Of a DNA stretch of 64,000 nucleotides, positions 51,132 through 60,727 are shown piece after piece; the first letter of the stretch is position 1; every line of letters begins with the position of its first letter. The DNA comes from UBA1046 sp050945515 (GTDB lineage Bacteria > Bacillota > Clostridia > Saccharofermentanales > DTU023). Where the stretch lies: positions 1 to 64,000 of the forward strand of contig JBMNTB010000004.1 of the NCBI GenBank assembly GCA_050945515.1, given 5' to 3'. The notes below the pieces were generated by a model. It saw only the letters and a program-made list of their open reading frames with translations, ran no database searches and was not told the origin of the DNA. A program made the translations under genes and the position numbers.

Positions 51132-53234
51132 ATGAGACGTACAGACTATTGCGGTCTGATGACCGAGGCAGATATTGGCAAAGATGCCGTCGCCTGCGGC
51201 TGGGTAGCCAATAAAAGGGATATGGGCGGCGTCATTTTCATTGATCTGGTTGACCATACCGGCGTACTGCAGATTGTCTTTAATCCGCAAAATACGGATC
51301 AGAACTCTTTCCGCCTGGCGGAAACAGTGCGCAACCAGTCAGTAATTGCCGTTTCAGGCTGGATGCGTTTGCGCGATGAAGAGACAGTCAACCCCAAGAT
51401 CAAGACGGGTACGATTGAGCTGCAGGTGCGCCAGGCCGAACTGCTGTCCGCTGCCGGCTCACTGCCCTTCAATCCCGTCGAAGATCATAGTGTGCGGGAA
51501 GATCTGCGGCTGAAATATCGTTTCCTTGATTTGCGCAGCGAACGTCTGCAGAAAAATCTGCGTTTCCGGCATCGGATAGCTAAAGCAATCCGCGATTTCA
51601 TGGATGAGGAAGGATTCATTGATGTCGAAACGCCGATGCTGACTCAGAGCACACCGGAAGGCGCCCGCGACTACCTGGTGCCCAGTCGTGTTCATCCCGG
51701 CAGTTTCTATGCTTTGCCACAGTCACCTCAGATTTTTAAACAGCTATTGATGGTGGGCGGCATTGATAAATATTATCAGATTGCCCGCTGTTTCCGTGAT
51801 GAAGATCTGCGGTCGGACCGTCAGCCCGAGTTCACTCAGCTGGACCTGGAGATGGCCTTCGTTGAACAAGAAGATGTGCTCGCACTGCTGGAACGTCTGT
51901 TCAAATATGTGATGAAAACAGGGATAGGTCTGGACATACAGGAGCCTTTCCCCCGGCTGACCTGGGAAGAAGCCATGGACACTTACGGTGTCGATAAACC
52001 GGACCTGAGATTTGAACTGCCGATCATTGATCTTACCGAGATTGCTGCCGAATCGGATTTTACCATTTTTAAGCAGGCAATCAAGGCCGGCGGTGTTGTA
52101 AGAGCCATTGTCGTACCGGGTCAAGCCGATTTCACCCGCAGTACGATCGACCATCTGACTGAATTTGCTATTGAGCAGGGAGCAGGAGGCATGGCCTGGA
52201 TCGCCTGGCGTCCTGACGGCGAGATTTACTCCATCCTGACCAAATATTTCTCCGACGAAACCATGCAAAAACTGTTAGCAAAGGCCGGAGCACAGCCCGG
52301 CGACTTCATTCTCTTTTCGGCGGACAAAGTGGCCAAAGCCCGCAAAATCCTGGGTGCTATCCGACTTGAACTGGCAGATCTGCTGGAACTGAGAGATGAT
52401 TCATATCGTTTCCTGATCATCACCGATTTCCTAATGTTCGAATACAGCGAAAGCGAAAAGCGTTACCTGGCCCAGCATCATCCGTTCACCATGCCGTATG
52501 CGGAGGATATTCCCTATTTGAAATCGGAACCGGAGCGGGTACATTCGCAGGCCTACGATGTCGTCCTCAATGGCACGGAGCTTGGCTCAGGTTCGATTAG
52601 AATTCATGACAGCGAGGTGCAGCGCCGGGTCTTCAAGGTACTGGGCCTGTCTGAAGCGGAGATTGAACAACGCTTCGGCTTTATGCTCAACGCCTTTGCC
52701 TACGGCACACCGCCCCATGGCGGCTTCGCCTTCGGTCTTGACCGCCTGGTTATGATCCTGCTGGGAGAAGATTCCCTACGCGAAGTAATCGCTTTCCCCA
52801 AGACAAAAGATGCTTCTTGTCTCCTGACCGGTGCGCCTGACCGCGTAGACCGCGAACAATTGGATGAACTCGGCCTCTCCCTGATTGCCGGATTATCAGA
52901 GAGCGACCAGCCGCCAGCAGCCGGCTCCGGCACCGGGAGAAAGCCGATAGAGTTCGATATCAAGCGCCTGGCCCAGATCTCCCGCCTGCGCTTTGATGAG
53001 ACAGAGCTGACACAAATCAGCGAATATCTGGCCGATACCATAGACTGGGCCAGTCAGATAGACAGCATTGATACAGCGGAGTTGGCCCCGACTGATAATG
53101 TATATGAAGCCGCCAATGTGTTCCAAACTGCCGCGATCCCGACCGGTCCGACTCGCGATGAACTGTTGGCAAATGCGCCTGTCAGCCGCGACGGCTGCTT
53201 TTTCGTACCTGAAGTGATTGCATTGGAGGAGTAG
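51132..53234 (+). CDS. aspS-gatC: aspartyl-tRNA synthetase fused to GatC
   Basis: Bifunctional protein of 700 residues. Residues 1 to about 585 are a complete bacterial AspRS: anticodon-binding OB domain (YCGLMTEADIGKDAVACGWV), motif 1 and 2 regions (ETPMLTQSTPEGARDYLVPS, QIARCFRDEDLRSDRQPEFTQ), the GAD insertion and motif 3 (GFAFGLDRLVMILLG). After an 18-residue Ser/Pro/Gly linker, about 603-700 form a full GatC subunit (FDIKRLAQISRLRFDETEL, then APTDNVYEAANVF). gatA begins 3 bp after the stop and gatB overlaps gatA, so no separate gatC exists here. The fusion would tether tRNA charging to the amidotransferase that converts Asp-tRNA-Asn (and Glu-tRNA-Gln). A Met occupies the KRDMGGVIF position where some non-discriminating enzymes have His. 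Confidence 0.93.
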   Translation: MRRTDYCGLMTEADIGKDAVACGWVANKRDMGGVIFIDLVDHTGVLQIVFNPQNTDQNSFRLAETVRNQSVIAVSGWMRLRDEETVNPKIKTGTIELQVRQAELLSAAGSLPFNPVEDHSVREDLRLKYRFLDLRSERLQKNLRFRHRIAKAIRDFMDEEGFIDVETPMLTQSTPEGARDYLVPSRVHPGSFYALPQSPQIFKQLLMVGGIDKYYQIARCFRDEDLRSDRQPEFTQLDLEMAFVEQEDVLALLERLFKYVMKTGIGLDIQEPFPRLTWEEAMDTYGVDKPDLRFELPIIDLTEIAAESDFTIFKQAIKAGGVVRAIVVPGQADFTRSTIDHLTEFAIEQGAGGMAWIAWRPDGEIYSILTKYFSDETMQKLLAKAGAQPGDFILFSADKVAKARKILGAIRLELADLLELRDDSYRFLIITDFLMFEYSESEKRYLAQHHPFTMPYAEDIPYLKSEPERVHSQAYDVVLNGTELGSGSIRIHDSEVQRRVFKVLGLSEAEIEQRFGFMLNAFAYGTPPHGGFAFGLDRLVMILLGEDSLREVIAFPKTKDASCLLTGAPDRVDREQLDELGLSLIAGLSESDQPPAAGSGTGRKPIEFDIKRLAQISRLRFDETELTQISEYLADTIDWASQIDSIDTAELAPTDNVYEAANVFQTAAIPTGPTRDELLANAPVSRDGCFFVPEVIALEE

Positions 53235-53237
53235 CAG

Positions 53238-54686
53238 ATGGATATGCAGAAGATGAATCTAACACAAATGGCGAAGGCTTTGCGAGCCGGAGAATTCTCG
53301 GCTGTCGAGTTGACCCGCCACTATTTGGCACAGATCGAAGCCCGGGATAAATCAATCAATGCCTATATCACTGTCACTGCCGACCAGGCACTGGCCCAAG
53401 CGGCTCAAGTTGACCGGGCTCTGATGTCGGGTCAGGACTTGCCGCCTTTGGCCGGCATCCCTCTGGCACTGAAAGATAATATCTGCACTGAGGGAATCCT
53501 GACTACGGCAGCTTCGAAAATGCTCTCTAATTTTGTGCCGCCATACAGCGCCTATGTCTGGCTGAAACTACAGGAACAGATGGGTGTGCTGTTGGGCAAG
53601 ACTAATCTCGATGAACTGTCTTTAGGTACAACTACCGAGTCTTCACTTTTCGGGCCGACGAAAAATCCGCTGGACCTCACCCGCATTCCCGGCGGTAGTT
53701 CAGGCGGCTCAGCCGCTGCCGTAGCCGCGGGAACTGCGGCCTACGCTCTCGGCACTGATACCGGCGGCTCTGTACGTCTACCGGCCGCCCATTGCGGACT
53801 GGTCGGTATGAGACCGACTTACGGCCTCGTCTCCAAGCGTGGCATCATACCTCTGGCTCCCTCTATGGATATGGTAGGCCCCCTGACGCGCAGCCTGGCT
53901 GACAATGCCCTGGTTCTAAATGCCATTGCCGGCCATGATGCCCAGGATGCCACATCCGCAGACAGGGCGATACCGGATTTCAGCGCCGGACTGAGCAAAG
54001 GTGTCAACGGCCTGCGCATTGGCCTGACCCTTGACCATCTGGAAACCAAAGTCACAGCAGACTTCAAAGCAGCTATCCTCAAAACAGCGGCAGATCTGGA
54101 AACATCCGGAGCCAAAATCGTCGAGCTGGCCCCACGGCAACTGGAAAGCGCCTTTCCGGTCTATTATCTGCTGTCAAGTGCTGAAGTTTCCTCCGGCCTC
54201 GGCCGTTTGGACGGCATCCATTATGGCTACCGCAGCTCTGATTATGAAGATCTGGAAGATATTTACTACAACAGTCGCAGCGAAGGCTTTGGCCCGGAGG
54301 TTAAGCGCCGCATCATGCTGGGCAACTTTGTACTCAGCGCCGACTACTATGAAGCTTTCTATGTCAAAGCACAAAAGGTCAGAACTTTCATCAAAAACGA
54401 ATTTGACAAAATGCTGGAACAAGTCGATCTGATTTTACTGCCGACAACAACGGATGTTACGCCGAAACTGGGAGCAAAAAAGAGTAAAGAAGATACCCGC
54501 AACGTTAATTTTTTCAGCGTTCTGGCACCTCTAACCGGTCTGCCGGCGCTGTCTGTCCCTACCGGCTCGCGGGTAGAGAATCTGCCGGTCAGCGTACAGC
54601 TGATCGGGCCTGCTTTCAGTGAAGCTCTACTATATCAGGCAGGTGCTGCTATTATGGACGGTACCGGAGAGGAGACTGCACAATGA
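53238..54686 (+). CDS. gatA: Asp-tRNA(Asn)/Glu-tRNA(Gln) amidotransferase subunit A
   Basis: Amidase subunit of 482 residues that releases ammonia from glutamine or asparagine for transamidation. The Ser-cisSer-Lys triad motifs are visible: LALKDNICTEG (Lys), and IPGGSSGGSAAAVAAG with DTGGSVRLPA (Ser residues). Length is typical. Its start is 3 bp past the aspS-gatC stop, and its stop overlaps the gatB ATG by 4 bp. Confidence 0.95.
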   Translation: MDMQKMNLTQMAKALRAGEFSAVELTRHYLAQIEARDKSINAYITVTADQALAQAAQVDRALMSGQDLPPLAGIPLALKDNICTEGILTTAASKMLSNFVPPYSAYVWLKLQEQMGVLLGKTNLDELSLGTTTESSLFGPTKNPLDLTRIPGGSSGGSAAAVAAGTAAYALGTDTGGSVRLPAAHCGLVGMRPTYGLVSKRGIIPLAPSMDMVGPLTRSLADNALVLNAIAGHDAQDATSADRAIPDFSAGLSKGVNGLRIGLTLDHLETKVTADFKAAILKTAADLETSGAKIVELAPRQLESAFPVYYLLSSAEVSSGLGRLDGIHYGYRSSDYEDLEDIYYNSRSEGFGPEVKRRIMLGNFVLSADYYEAFYVKAQKVRTFIKNEFDKMLEQVDLILLPTTTDVTPKLGAKKSKEDTRNVNFFSVLAPLTGLPALSVPTGSRVENLPVSVQLIGPAFSEALLYQAGAAIMDGTGEETAQ

Positions 54687-56122
54687 CTAAATATGAAGCG
54701 GTCATCGGGCTCGAAGTGCATGTCGAGCTGATGACGGAGCGCAAGATCACCTGTTATTGCAAAAATGAATTCGGAGCTGAACCGAATGTCAATACCTGCC
54801 CGATTTGCCTCGGCATGCCCGGAGCACTGCCGATGTTAAACCGCCAAGCGCTGGAATTTGCCATCAAAGCCGGCCTGGCCTGTCATTGTGAGATTGCACC
54901 CTACTCGCAGATGGAGCGCAAGAATTACTTTTATCCCGATCTGCCCAAAGCCTATCAGATCACCCAGGGTCAGCACCCGCTCTGTATCGGCGGCTATCTC
55001 GACATTGAGACCCGCGCCGGCAAAAAGCGCGTTCGTCTCAATCGCATTCATATCGAAGAAGATGCCGGCAAGCTCATCCATCTGGAAGGCGAAGGCACCC
55101 TGGTCGATCTCAACCGCGCCGGTGTTCCCTTGATTGAAATCGTCACCGAGCCTGATCTGAGCTCGCCTGAAGAAGTCGATGCCTTCTTGCGCAAGATCCG
55201 CGCCATGGTACAGTACACCGGTGTCTCAGACGGCCGGATGGACCGCGGCTCCATGCGCTGTGATGTCAATCTCTCTATCCGCCCGGCAGGCACGGAGGAA
55301 CTGGGCACCCGCACAGAGATGAAGAATCTCAACTCTTTCAATTTCGTGACGAAGGCGCTTGAGCATGAATATCAGCGACAGGTCGAAATCCTCGAATCCG
55401 GCGGCGTGATCGAGCAGGAGACCAGGCGCTTCGACTCAGCTACCGGCACTTCCTCTTCTTTGCGCAGCAAGGAAGATGCCACGGACTACCGTTACTTCCC
55501 CGATCCTGATCTGGTACCGATCCTAGTCAGCCCGGAAGAAGTGGCCGCCATCCGGGCCACGATTCCCCGCCTGCCCGACGTCCGGATCGCAGAATATGTT
55601 GAACGTTGGGAACTCCCCGAATACGATGCCAATCTCCTGACCAATGACATCAGGATTGCCGATTTCTTTGAAGAAGCAGCTGTACACACGAACTATCCCA
55701 AGATCGCAGCCAATCTGATCATTGCCGATCTGCTGCCGGGACTGGCTGAAGAAGGCGATGTACCGCTGGCACCCGAACAGCTGTCGGTTTTATCCGATTT
55801 GCTGGGAACAGAAGAGATCAATAGCAATACCGGGCGCAAAGTCTTCAAGACCATGATCAGCTCTCAGGATCAGATTGATCCCCTCGCCTATGTCGAAGAG
55901 CATCAGCTCAAACAGATTAATGATCCTGAAATACTGGCAGGCTATGTCACAGAAGCCCTGTCCGCCAGTGCCAAAGCAGTCAAAGACTACCGCAGGGGTA
56001 AGGAAGCCGCTCTCAGATCAATTATCGGCCAGGTGATGCGAGCCACCTCCGGCCGGGCCAATCCCATCCTGACGGAAGAGATGATCAAAGACAAGATCGC
56101 CGCCCTGCCCGAGCCTGAGTAA
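54683..56122 (+). CDS. gatB: Asp-tRNA(Asn)/Glu-tRNA(Gln) amidotransferase subunit B
   Basis: tRNA-binding kinase subunit of 479 residues that phosphorylates the misacylated Asp/Glu. N-terminal GLEVHVEL, the zinc-type Cys cluster CYCKNEFGAEPNVNTCPIC, and HIEEDAGKL are canonical. The C-terminal YqeY-like helical tail binds tRNA. Last gene of the operon; it converges with trkH across 14 bp. Confidence 0.95.
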   Translation: MTKYEAVIGLEVHVELMTERKITCYCKNEFGAEPNVNTCPICLGMPGALPMLNRQALEFAIKAGLACHCEIAPYSQMERKNYFYPDLPKAYQITQGQHPLCIGGYLDIETRAGKKRVRLNRIHIEEDAGKLIHLEGEGTLVDLNRAGVPLIEIVTEPDLSSPEEVDAFLRKIRAMVQYTGVSDGRMDRGSMRCDVNLSIRPAGTEELGTRTEMKNLNSFNFVTKALEHEYQRQVEILESGGVIEQETRRFDSATGTSSSLRSKEDATDYRYFPDPDLVPILVSPEEVAAIRATIPRLPDVRIAEYVERWELPEYDANLLTNDIRIADFFEEAAVHTNYPKIAANLIIADLLPGLAEEGDVPLAPEQLSVLSDLLGTEEINSNTGRKVFKTMISSQDQIDPLAYVEEHQLKQINDPEILAGYVTEALSASAKAVKDYRRGKEAALRSIIGQVMRATSGRANPILTEEMIKDKIAALPEPE

Positions 56123-56136
56123 AACCGATTTTGCAA

Positions 56137-57546
56137 TTATCCTAACAGAATATCTGCTTCGGGGTAAATAACCCGGCTGGGTTCTTCTTGTCTGCTCAGG
56201 CTGAGCGCAAAGGAGATAGGGCCGACGCGACCGATGAACATGCAAAAGACCAGTACCAGGCGCGAGGTCAGATGCAGTATCGGCGTGCCGAAGGCGGTCA
56301 GACCGACCGTGCCGAAAGCCGATCCCACCTCGAACATGATGTCGAGAAAAGAAAGCTGCTGATTGCCGATTATCTCATTCTCCAGGATAGAAATTGCTAC
56401 TGTCGCTGAGAGTATGATCAGCAAGGACAGGGCAAAAATTGTACTGGCACGTCTGGCAGTTGATTTGCGGATATAGTGCTTAGACATAATAATCGATGGT
56501 TGCCGGCGAATATCAGAGATAATACCGGAAGCTACAGCGGCCATTGTAGTGACTTTAATGCCGCCGCCGGTGCTGGCCGGAGCAGCGCCAATGAACATCA
56601 GGGCCACAGTTAGAAATTTTGAACTATCAGCCAGGCTCATCTGATCAATACTATTAAAGCCCGCTGTTCGGGTAGATACACTTTGGAAAATGGCAGCAAA
56701 CGGCTGTTGATACCAGGGCAAATTGCCCAATGCTGTGGCTGAACTCGTATTCCTGAACTCCAGCAGCCAGTACAAAACAGCTCCTGACAGGATCAAAATG
56801 GTTGTCATTTTAAGTACCAGCCTACTGTGGAACAACAGCTTGTTTCCCCGCTTGCGCGTGAAAATATTAAACCAGACCATGAAACCGAGACCACCGGACA
56901 CAATCAGAACTGCCGTCACCATGAGAATAATAGGATCATGATTGAAGGCAGTAAGACTGACAAAACCGCCGTTGTCGGCATTGCCATGGAGATCGAAGCC
57001 GGCGTTGCAAAATGCCGAAACAGCGTGAAATAATCCTTTCCAGATCGCTGCCGAACCGTAATATGGCCAAAAACGCCAGATCAGCAATATAGCACCAATA
57101 CTTTCCGCGGTCAGAGTAAAACCGATGATCCAACGCAATAGCTTGGTCAATTCGACCCAACCCGGACTGGAGGTACTTTCCCGGGCCAGCTCAATTTGAC
57201 GCCAGGATTGAACTTTAGAAAAGAAAGTATAGAAAGCACCGACAATAGTCGCCAGACCCAGACCACCAACTTGAATCAGTAGCAAAATGATAGCCTGACC
57301 GGCAGTTGACCAGTAAGTGCCGGTATCTACCACCACAAGCCCTGTCACACAGGTGGCGGAAGTCGAAGTAAACAAAGTCACACCGGGGCTTGTCCACTGT
57401 CCCGCTGCGCTGGCAAAAGGAAAGACCAGCAACACTGTACCAGTGAGAATAACCGTCGCAAAGGAAATCACAATCAACCGCACCGGATTGCTCAGCAGTT
57501 TTTCCAGCCGGGACTTCTGTTTGGATCTGATGTGCAACAAAGGCAT
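56137..57546 (-). CDS. trkH: TrkH/KtrB family potassium uptake channel protein
   Basis: K+ translocating subunit of 469 residues. Four pore-loop motifs of the superfamily can be found, including FTSTSATCVTGL, HAVSAFCNAGFDL, QSVSTRTAGFNSI and EVGSAFGTVGLT, each with the selectivity-filter Gly. Regulated by the two RCK proteins encoded just upstream on the same strand; it starts 2 bp after the first of them. Confidence 0.93.
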   Translation of the reverse strand: MPLLHIRSKQKSRLEKLLSNPVRLIVISFATVILTGTVLLVFPFASAAGQWTSPGVTLFTSTSATCVTGLVVVDTGTYWSTAGQAIILLLIQVGGLGLATIVGAFYTFFSKVQSWRQIELARESTSSPGWVELTKLLRWIIGFTLTAESIGAILLIWRFWPYYGSAAIWKGLFHAVSAFCNAGFDLHGNADNGGFVSLTAFNHDPIILMVTAVLIVSGGLGFMVWFNIFTRKRGNKLLFHSRLVLKMTTILILSGAVLYWLLEFRNTSSATALGNLPWYQQPFAAIFQSVSTRTAGFNSIDQMSLADSSKFLTVALMFIGAAPASTGGGIKVTTMAAVASGIISDIRRQPSIIMSKHYIRKSTARRASTIFALSLLIILSATVAISILENEIIGNQQLSFLDIMFEVGSAFGTVGLTAFGTPILHLTSRLVLVFCMFIGRVGPISFALSLSRQEEPSRVIYPEADILLG

Positions 57547-57548
57547 GA

Positions 57549-58229
57549 TTATATATCCTCTACTGCCACCATCTCAGCATAGATAGCATCGTAGTCCTCG
57601 CCTCCGGCCACTAAAAACAGCTGGTCACCGGCCTGCATAACACTACTGCCCCGGGGAACCTCAGCCTGACCGTCCTTATGAACAATATAAACAACTTTGG
57701 TCTGGCCGGGGAAATCATATTCCGCCAATACCTTCCCCACCGCCTGTGAACTGGGTGACAGCTCAATTTCCAAGATATTGATCTCTTGATTAGGAATACT
57801 GTACACGACCCGCATACCCTCCCAGGCGATATCCTGTTCGATAATATCGGCTAGAATAAGTGCCCGACTATAGACCAGGTCAACCTTAAGCAGCTGAAAC
57901 AACTCCGTATTGGCGGGATTATTCACATGTGCGACTGTATTGCGCACGTCAAACACAGTTTTTGCAATATGGCATCCGACCAGATTATCCTCATCCTTGC
58001 CTGTAACGGCGATATAATAGTCCGCCTTCAAGCAATCGGCCTCAGCCAAAACTTTAAGATCAGTGCCATCGCCGTGCAGAACCCTTACCGTTTCAAATTG
58101 GCTGGCGATCTCCGCACTCACTTCTTCAATCTGTTCGATCAGCGTGATATCGTAGCCATTATCATTTTTGATCAGAGTCTCAATCAGATAATGTGCTAAT
58201 TTGCCGCCGCCTACAATAATAATTCTCAT
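57549..58229 (-). CDS. trkA: TrkA/KtrA family K+ uptake regulator (RCK)
   Basis: Cytoplasmic gating subunit of 226 residues. RCK_N Rossmann motif IVGGGKLAHYL with the acidic residue ITLIEQ and HGDGTDLKVL, then an RCK_C domain (about 140-226). It should bind NAD(H) or ATP/ADP and gate TrkH. Placed between trkH and a second RCK gene, 11 bp from the latter. Confidence 0.9.
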   Translation of the reverse strand: MRIIIVGGGKLAHYLIETLIKNDNGYDITLIEQIEEVSAEIASQFETVRVLHGDGTDLKVLAEADCLKADYYIAVTGKDEDNLVGCHIAKTVFDVRNTVAHVNNPANTELFQLLKVDLVYSRALILADIIEQDIAWEGMRVVYSIPNQEINILEIELSPSSQAVGKVLAEYDFPGQTKVVYIVHKDGQAEVPRGSSVMQAGDQLFLVAGGEDYDAIYAEMVAVEDI

Positions 58230-58240
58230 CTCAGCAGCTC

Positions 58241-58849
58241 CTAATTCAGATCCGCCATGATGATCTGATCCCCGGCCTTGAGGATCAGTTCAGCGGAAAG
58301 TGGTAAAGTTCTATTCTGACGACGAATACCAAAGATAATCTGATCTGAAGCGGACTGGACGTCCGCAATCTTCGAACCAACCAGTTCTTCCGGCACATCG
58401 ACCAAAGAATAAGTGACAGTATTATTAAACAGCCGGTGCTGCATTACTGTTTCTTCATCATCCATTGAACTCAGAAAAGCAGCGACAGTAAATTTCGTCG
58501 AGGAAATTGTTTGCATGCCCAGAGCCTGAAAAACATCTTTTTTCTGGGGATTATATAGTCTGGTCAGTACTCGAGGCACAGCAAAAATCTTGGTCGCAAC
58601 CCAAGTGGCCATAATATTGATATTATCGGAATCGGCCACACAACAGACGACATCCGCTGTCTCGATTTGTGCCCTGCGGAGAACTTCCTTGTCCGTCATA
58701 TCGCCGAGGATTTTGACGCAGGGGATATGCTCTGCCAGCCGCAAGGATTCCGGCTTGATATCGACGAGGATGACCTGGTCATCTCGGTCCAGAAGCGCGG
58801 TGGCCAGTTCCCTGCCCAATTTCCCGGCGCCAATAATCAATACTTGCAT
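58241..58849 (-). CDS. second TrkA-type RCK regulator
   Basis: Protein of 202 residues with an RCK_N Rossmann fold (MQVLIIGAGKLGRELA, ILVDIKPES, ILGDMTDKEVL) and a shorter RCK_C domain (about 135-202). It is clearly related to, but different from, the neighbouring TrkA. Having both beside one TrkH suggests a hetero-octameric or alternative gating ring. First gene of the trk operon. Confidence 0.88.
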   Translation of the reverse strand: MQVLIIGAGKLGRELATALLDRDDQVILVDIKPESLRLAEHIPCVKILGDMTDKEVLRRAQIETADVVCCVADSDNINIMATWVATKIFAVPRVLTRLYNPQKKDVFQALGMQTISSTKFTVAAFLSSMDDEETVMQHRLFNNTVTYSLVDVPEELVGSKIADVQSASDQIIFGIRRQNRTLPLSAELILKAGDQIIMADLN

Positions 58850-58896
58850 ATAAAATTGCTACTCCTTAACGAATTACCTTATGACAAATTTTAGCA

Positions 58897-59739
58897 CTAT
58901 TGCGCCAAAAGTAGCAGTTCCCGCAAGAGAGTGCAGCCCACAATGGTAGAAACACCGCTGCTATCGAGCTGAGGCGCAAGCTCAACCAGATCAAAGCCAA
59001 CCAGGTTCACGCCCCGGAGCGACAGCAGTGCCGTCAGCAGCTCCCTGAAGCTGACACCACCGGGCTCGGGCGTTCCGGTCCCGGGCAAAATTGAAGGATC
59101 CAGCACATCCAGATCTAAAGTCAGATAAACCGGTCTGGCGCCCAGCTGCATTTTCAATGCAGCCAGATCGGCCAGCGAGAAAGGATGAAAATCCAAATTT
59201 GCCGCCGCGAAGGCAAATTCTTCTTTCAGGCCCGATCTGACACCGAAACTATGGATCACAGTACCGGCCTCTTCATGAATCCGCCGCAAAACAGTGGCAT
59301 GTGAATACTTAGAGCCAAGATATTCTTCCCTGAGATCAGCATGAGCATCGAGATGAATGATATGCAATTCAGGATACTTAGTCAGCAGTGCTCGCACAAC
59401 TGCTAAGCTGAGCAGATGTTCACCGCCGATCATAACCGGCATTTTTTCCTGCTTGACTACTGACAGCACATATTCTTCAATCAGCTGCAAAGCAACACAG
59501 GGATCGCCAAAGGGAAGTTCCAGGTCCCCTGCATCATGTAAAGGCAAGGAGAGCTCTTGCTCCTGATAAGGACTGTAATACTCAATGCCATAAGCGGCTT
59601 CCCGCATAGCGGAAGGCCCAAAGCGCGAGCCGGGGCGGAAAGAAGCAGTGCCGTCATAAGGAGCACCGAAGATGATCTGCTCCGCCGCCGCCAAATCCGT
59701 CTCCAGATCAAAGAAATTGGGAACTTTCGGTTTATTCAT
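58897..59739 (-). CDS. speB: agmatinase
   Basis: Ureohydrolase of 280 residues, converting agmatine to putrescine and urea. Binuclear manganese motifs are present: GGEHLLS, HLDAHADLREEYLGSKYSHA and TLDLDVLDPSILPGTGTPEPGG. Last gene of the speD-speA-speE-speB set, which supports agmatinase over arginase. Confidence 0.92.
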   Translation of the reverse strand: MNKPKVPNFFDLETDLAAAEQIIFGAPYDGTASFRPGSRFGPSAMREAAYGIEYYSPYQEQELSLPLHDAGDLELPFGDPCVALQLIEEYVLSVVKQEKMPVMIGGEHLLSLAVVRALLTKYPELHIIHLDAHADLREEYLGSKYSHATVLRRIHEEAGTVIHSFGVRSGLKEEFAFAAANLDFHPFSLADLAALKMQLGARPVYLTLDLDVLDPSILPGTGTPEPGGVSFRELLTALLSLRGVNLVGFDLVELAPQLDSSGVSTIVGCTLLRELLLLAQ

Positions 59740-59849
59740 CTCATACCTCTAAACCACTTGTAACACTATCAAAACAGCCGGCAGCCTTCTGAAGCCAACC
59801 GCCGACACCTCAAGGATATCACTACTTGAGCAAAATCGTTCGCCACTGA

Positions 59850-60710
59850 TTACTCTACACCCGACTCCAGCAATTCCTTGACATAGGTCGGCAGCTGAAA
59901 GCAGCCGGTATGGAGATCCGTATTGTAGTAGCGCGTATACAAGCCTCTGGCATTCCAGCGCTCGGCATCAAAATCCTGCAAGGGATCCCAACGCTTGGAA
60001 GCAAAACCAAAGAGCCAGTGTCCCGAGGGATAGCATGGGATATGAGCCTGATAGACGCGGACCAGCGGGAAAGTCGCTGTCAGGCGCTGATAAATCAGCC
60101 TGGCCTCTTCTGCATCAGCCGGATAAAAAGGGCTCTCATGCTGGTTGACCAGAATACCGTCTGCGCGCAGAGCGCGGTGGCAATTACCATAAAACTCTTT
60201 GGTAAACAGACTTTCACCGGGTCCAAAGGGATCGGTGGAATCAATCACGATCAGATCGTATTTATCAGTATTATGGCGAACAAATTTTAAGCCATCGGCA
60301 AAAATCAGGTTGAGCCGGGGATCGTCATAGGCGGCAGCGACCTGCGGCAGAAAACGCCGGCATTGATTAACAACCTCGCTGTCTATTTCCACCATATCGA
60401 TCTGCTCAATCTCCGGATAGCGGCAGAGTTCCCGCAAAGATCCGCCATCTCCGCCGCCGATCAAGAGGACATTTTGCACTTTAGGATGTACTGCCATCGG
60501 AACATGAATGATCATATCGTGATAAATAAACTCATCTTTTTCCGTCAGCATGACCAGGCCGTCCAACGTCAATACCCGACCGAAAGTCGGAGTCTCAAAG
60601 ATTTCGATTGCTTGAAACTCGCTTTGCATAGCGACCAATTCGCGAGTAACTCTCATACCCAACCGAGTATTTTCGTCATGATACTCGGCAAACCACAATT
60701 CCTTAGTCAT
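59850..60710 (-). CDS. speE: spermidine synthase
   Basis: Aminopropyltransferase of 286 residues that joins putrescine and decarboxylated SAM to form spermidine. Motifs: LWFAEYHDENTRLGMRV, DEFIYHDMIIHVPM, LLIGGGDGGSLREL (nucleotide binding), MVEIDSEV and VIDSTDPFGPGE. The ATG at 60710 is preceded by AAGGAG at good spacing, so an ATG six codons earlier is not used. It lies 17 bp after speA. Confidence 0.93.
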   Translation of the reverse strand: MTKELWFAEYHDENTRLGMRVTRELVAMQSEFQAIEIFETPTFGRVLTLDGLVMLTEKDEFIYHDMIIHVPMAVHPKVQNVLLIGGGDGGSLRELCRYPEIEQIDMVEIDSEVVNQCRRFLPQVAAAYDDPRLNLIFADGLKFVRHNTDKYDLIVIDSTDPFGPGESLFTKEFYGNCHRALRADGILVNQHESPFYPADAEEARLIYQRLTATFPLVRVYQAHIPCYPSGHWLFGFASKRWDPLQDFDAERWNARGLYTRYYNTDLHTGCFQLPTYVKELLESGVE

Positions 60711-60727
60711 CTTTGTTCTCCTTCCCA

